A stretch of DNA of 64,000 nt from Nevskia sp. (GTDB lineage: Bacteria > Pseudomonadota > Gammaproteobacteria > Nevskiales > Nevskiaceae): the NCBI GenBank assembly GCA_021732745.1, contig JAKFUK010000002.1:558001-622000 (forward strand), given 5' to 3'. Within the stretch, counting starts at the first letter, position 1; each line of letters opens with the position of its first letter. Both the position numbers and the translations under genes were made by a program. Of the stretch, positions 62,814-64,000 are shown piece by piece. A model generated the notes under the pieces. The model had not been told where the DNA came from. It ran no database searches and was given only the letters and a program-made list of their open reading frames with translations.

Positions 62814-63953
62814 ATGCGCGTCCGGCATCTCGAAAGTGTCGCTGCTCTTCCGGCAGCGCTGTGGGACGCGCTGTTCCCGTCCGGCTATCCGTTCACCCGC
62901 CACGCCTTCCTGGCGGCACTCGAAGCCCATGACTGCGTCGGCCCGGAACTGGGATGGACACCTTGCCACGCCGTGCTTGGCGACGAAGCCGGCATCGCCG
63001 CGATCGCCCCGCTCTATCTGAAAGCCCATTCCTACGGCGAATTCGTCTTCGATTTCGCCTGGGCCGACGCCAGCCGGCGCATTGGCCAGCCGTATTACCC
63101 CAAGTTCATCAACGCCATTCCGTTCACGCCCTGCACCGGGCCGCGCATCGGGGCGCGTGATGCGCTGTCGCGAAAGACGATGGCGCAGCAACTGCCGGCG
63201 CTGGCAGCGGCCGCGGGGGTATCCGGTGCCCACGCGCTGTTTCTCGACGACGCCGATTTCGCCGCCTGCCGCGCGGCCGGCATGGTCGAGCGCAACGATG
63301 TGCAATTCCACTGGTACAACGCCGGTTACGCCGATTTCGCCGGCTTTCTCGCCACCTTCAGCAGCGACAAGCGCAAGAAAATCCTCCGCGAGCGCCGCCG
63401 GGTCGCCGAAGCCGGCATCCGTTTCGAGGTTCGCGCCGGTAATGACTTGAGCGAGGCCGAATGGCAGTGCGTCTATCGTCTGTACGCCAACACCTATGCC
63501 GAGCGCGGCCAGCGTCCCTATCTGACCCGGGAATTCTTTCTCGATTACGGGCGACAGCCGGATACCGCCGTTAGACTCGTGCTGGCAATCGAGGGAACGG
63601 AGATGGTGGCAGTCGCGATCCTGCTGCGCGGTGGCGATACGCTCTACGGGCGTCACTGGGGCGCGGCTGATCGTTACAACGGCCTGCATTTCGAGACCTG
63701 CTACTACCAGGGCATCGACTACTGCATCCGTGAAGGGCTTCAGCATTTCGATGCCGGCGCCCAGGGTGAACACAAGCTCGCGCGCGGCTTCACGCCGATG
63801 ATCACCCGTTCCGCCCACTGGCTGGCCGAACCGCGATTGTTCGATGCAGTGACCGATCACCTGGCGCGCGAACGCGCCTATGTCGGCGAACGCGAAGCGC
63901 TGCTCGACGCGCACTCGCCGTACAAGCGCATCGCCGCCGAGCCGGAGATCTGA
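62814..63953 (+). CDS. FemAB-like N-acyltransferase (COG3146 type)
   Basis: A 379-aa GNAT/FemAB-like protein, often annotated peptidoglycan biosynthesis or DUF482. Features: SGYPFTRHAFLAALEAHDCV (about 22-41), YYPKFINAIPFTPCTGPRI (about 97-115), KRKKILRERRRVAEAGIRFE and HFDAGAQGEHKLARGFTP (about 306-323). It has two acyltransferase-like lobes. The family is a standard neighbour of aat, as here. The substrate is not established. Start ATG 62814 (MRVRHLES); the longer frame upstream overlaps the previous gene. Confidence 0.85.
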   Translation: MRVRHLESVAALPAALWDALFPSGYPFTRHAFLAALEAHDCVGPELGWTPCHAVLGDEAGIAAIAPLYLKAHSYGEFVFDFAWADASRRIGQPYYPKFINAIPFTPCTGPRIGARDALSRKTMAQQLPALAAAAGVSGAHALFLDDADFAACRAAGMVERNDVQFHWYNAGYADFAGFLATFSSDKRKKILRERRRVAEAGIRFEVRAGNDLSEAEWQCVYRLYANTYAERGQRPYLTREFFLDYGRQPDTAVRLVLAIEGTEMVAVAILLRGGDTLYGRHWGAADRYNGLHFETCYYQGIDYCIREGLQHFDAGAQGEHKLARGFTPMITRSAHWLAEPRLFDAVTDHLARERAYVGEREALLDAHSPYKRIAAEPEI

Positions 63954-63955
63954 GC

Positions 63956-64000
63956 ATGGACAATCCGGTCCGCCTGCACTGGCTCGATCCGCGCGATCCC
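63956..64000 (+). CDS. aat: Leucyl/phenylalanyl-tRNA-protein transferase (5' end only)
   Basis: The first 15 codons (MDNPVRLHWLDPRDP) of a gene running off the window. The HWLDPRDP start is typical of Aat proteins in xanthomonad-like bacteria, and the preceding FemAB-like acyltransferase usually neighbours aat. The enzyme adds Leu/Phe to N-terminal Arg/Lys to target proteins to ClpS/ClpAP. Confidence 0.7.
   Translation, partial: MDNPVRLHWLDPRDP

Overview
The window looks like chromosomal DNA of a GC-rich gammaproteobacterium. The gene order ftsK - lolA - rarA - crcB - serS (all minus strand, 53-62 kb), the multifunctional CysG, CysB and RlmA are gammaproteobacterial hallmarks. The EpsL/EpsE/EpsF/EpsG-type exopolysaccharide locus and the ZnuD/MerC pair fit a free-living, biofilm-forming lineage such as Nevskiales/Xanthomonadales-like bacteria (inference; no rRNA or other taxonomic marker lies in the window).

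Layout. 0-3 kb: two convergent surface-polysaccharide genes (KpsS/LipB-like and CDP-glycerol-transferase-like) and ssb. 3.6-11 kb: an FAD monooxygenase, a fatty-acid desaturase, a probable zinc-uptake locus (small His/Cys protein, ZnuD-like TonB receptor, MerC-like protein), a quinone oxidoreductase and a small membrane protein. 11-29 kb: a large exopolysaccharide locus with initiating sugar transferase, GMC-like oxidoreductase, WecG/TagA transferase, EpsL-like barrel, methyltransferase, JmjC/cupin protein, then the Wza-like exporter, Wzz/GNVR protein, CpsD/EpsG kinase, HAD-membrane fusion, two GT2 enzymes and a Wzx-like flippase in one translationally coupled run, plus a polytopic membrane protein on the other strand. 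28.9-32.9 kb: a coupled minus-strand operon of membrane protein, XRE regulator, alpha/beta hydrolase and NatA/NatB-like ABC exporter behind a promoter with a palindromic operator. 33-39.7 kb: sulfur assimilation (cysG, TauE-like permease, cysB, cysI, DUF934) with a Phd/PIN toxin-antitoxin pair between cysB and cysI. 39.8-42 kb: moaA, moaD, moaE, moaC. 42-44 kb: NTF2-like protein and a GNAT/nitrilase pair.

45.3-50.2 kb is the most interesting part. A complete ISL3-family element of 4893 bp, with 24-bp terminal inverted repeats (22/24 identical) and a perfect 8-bp target duplication (TTTTATCT), has inserted into a patatin-like phospholipase gene. Removing the element and one copy of the duplication restores one uninterrupted 475-aa reading frame. 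Besides its transposase the element carries four passengers: two paralogous degenerate MBL-fold-like proteins, a TetR regulator with a palindromic operator over its own start codon, and a fatty-acid-hydroxylase/sterol-desaturase protein.

50.4-64 kb: a 7TM-AraC regulator and S41 peptidase, then rlmA, serS, crcB, a VapBC pair whose toxin lacks the first catalytic Asp, rarA, lolA, an SRPBCC lipoprotein, ftsK, and on the plus strand a small hypothetical gene, a FemAB-like acyltransferase and the start of aat. Several families of dispersed hairpin repeats lie between genes. In all three GTAGG...CCTAC hairpins the TAG of a terminal GTAG is also the stop codon of the neighbouring gene.
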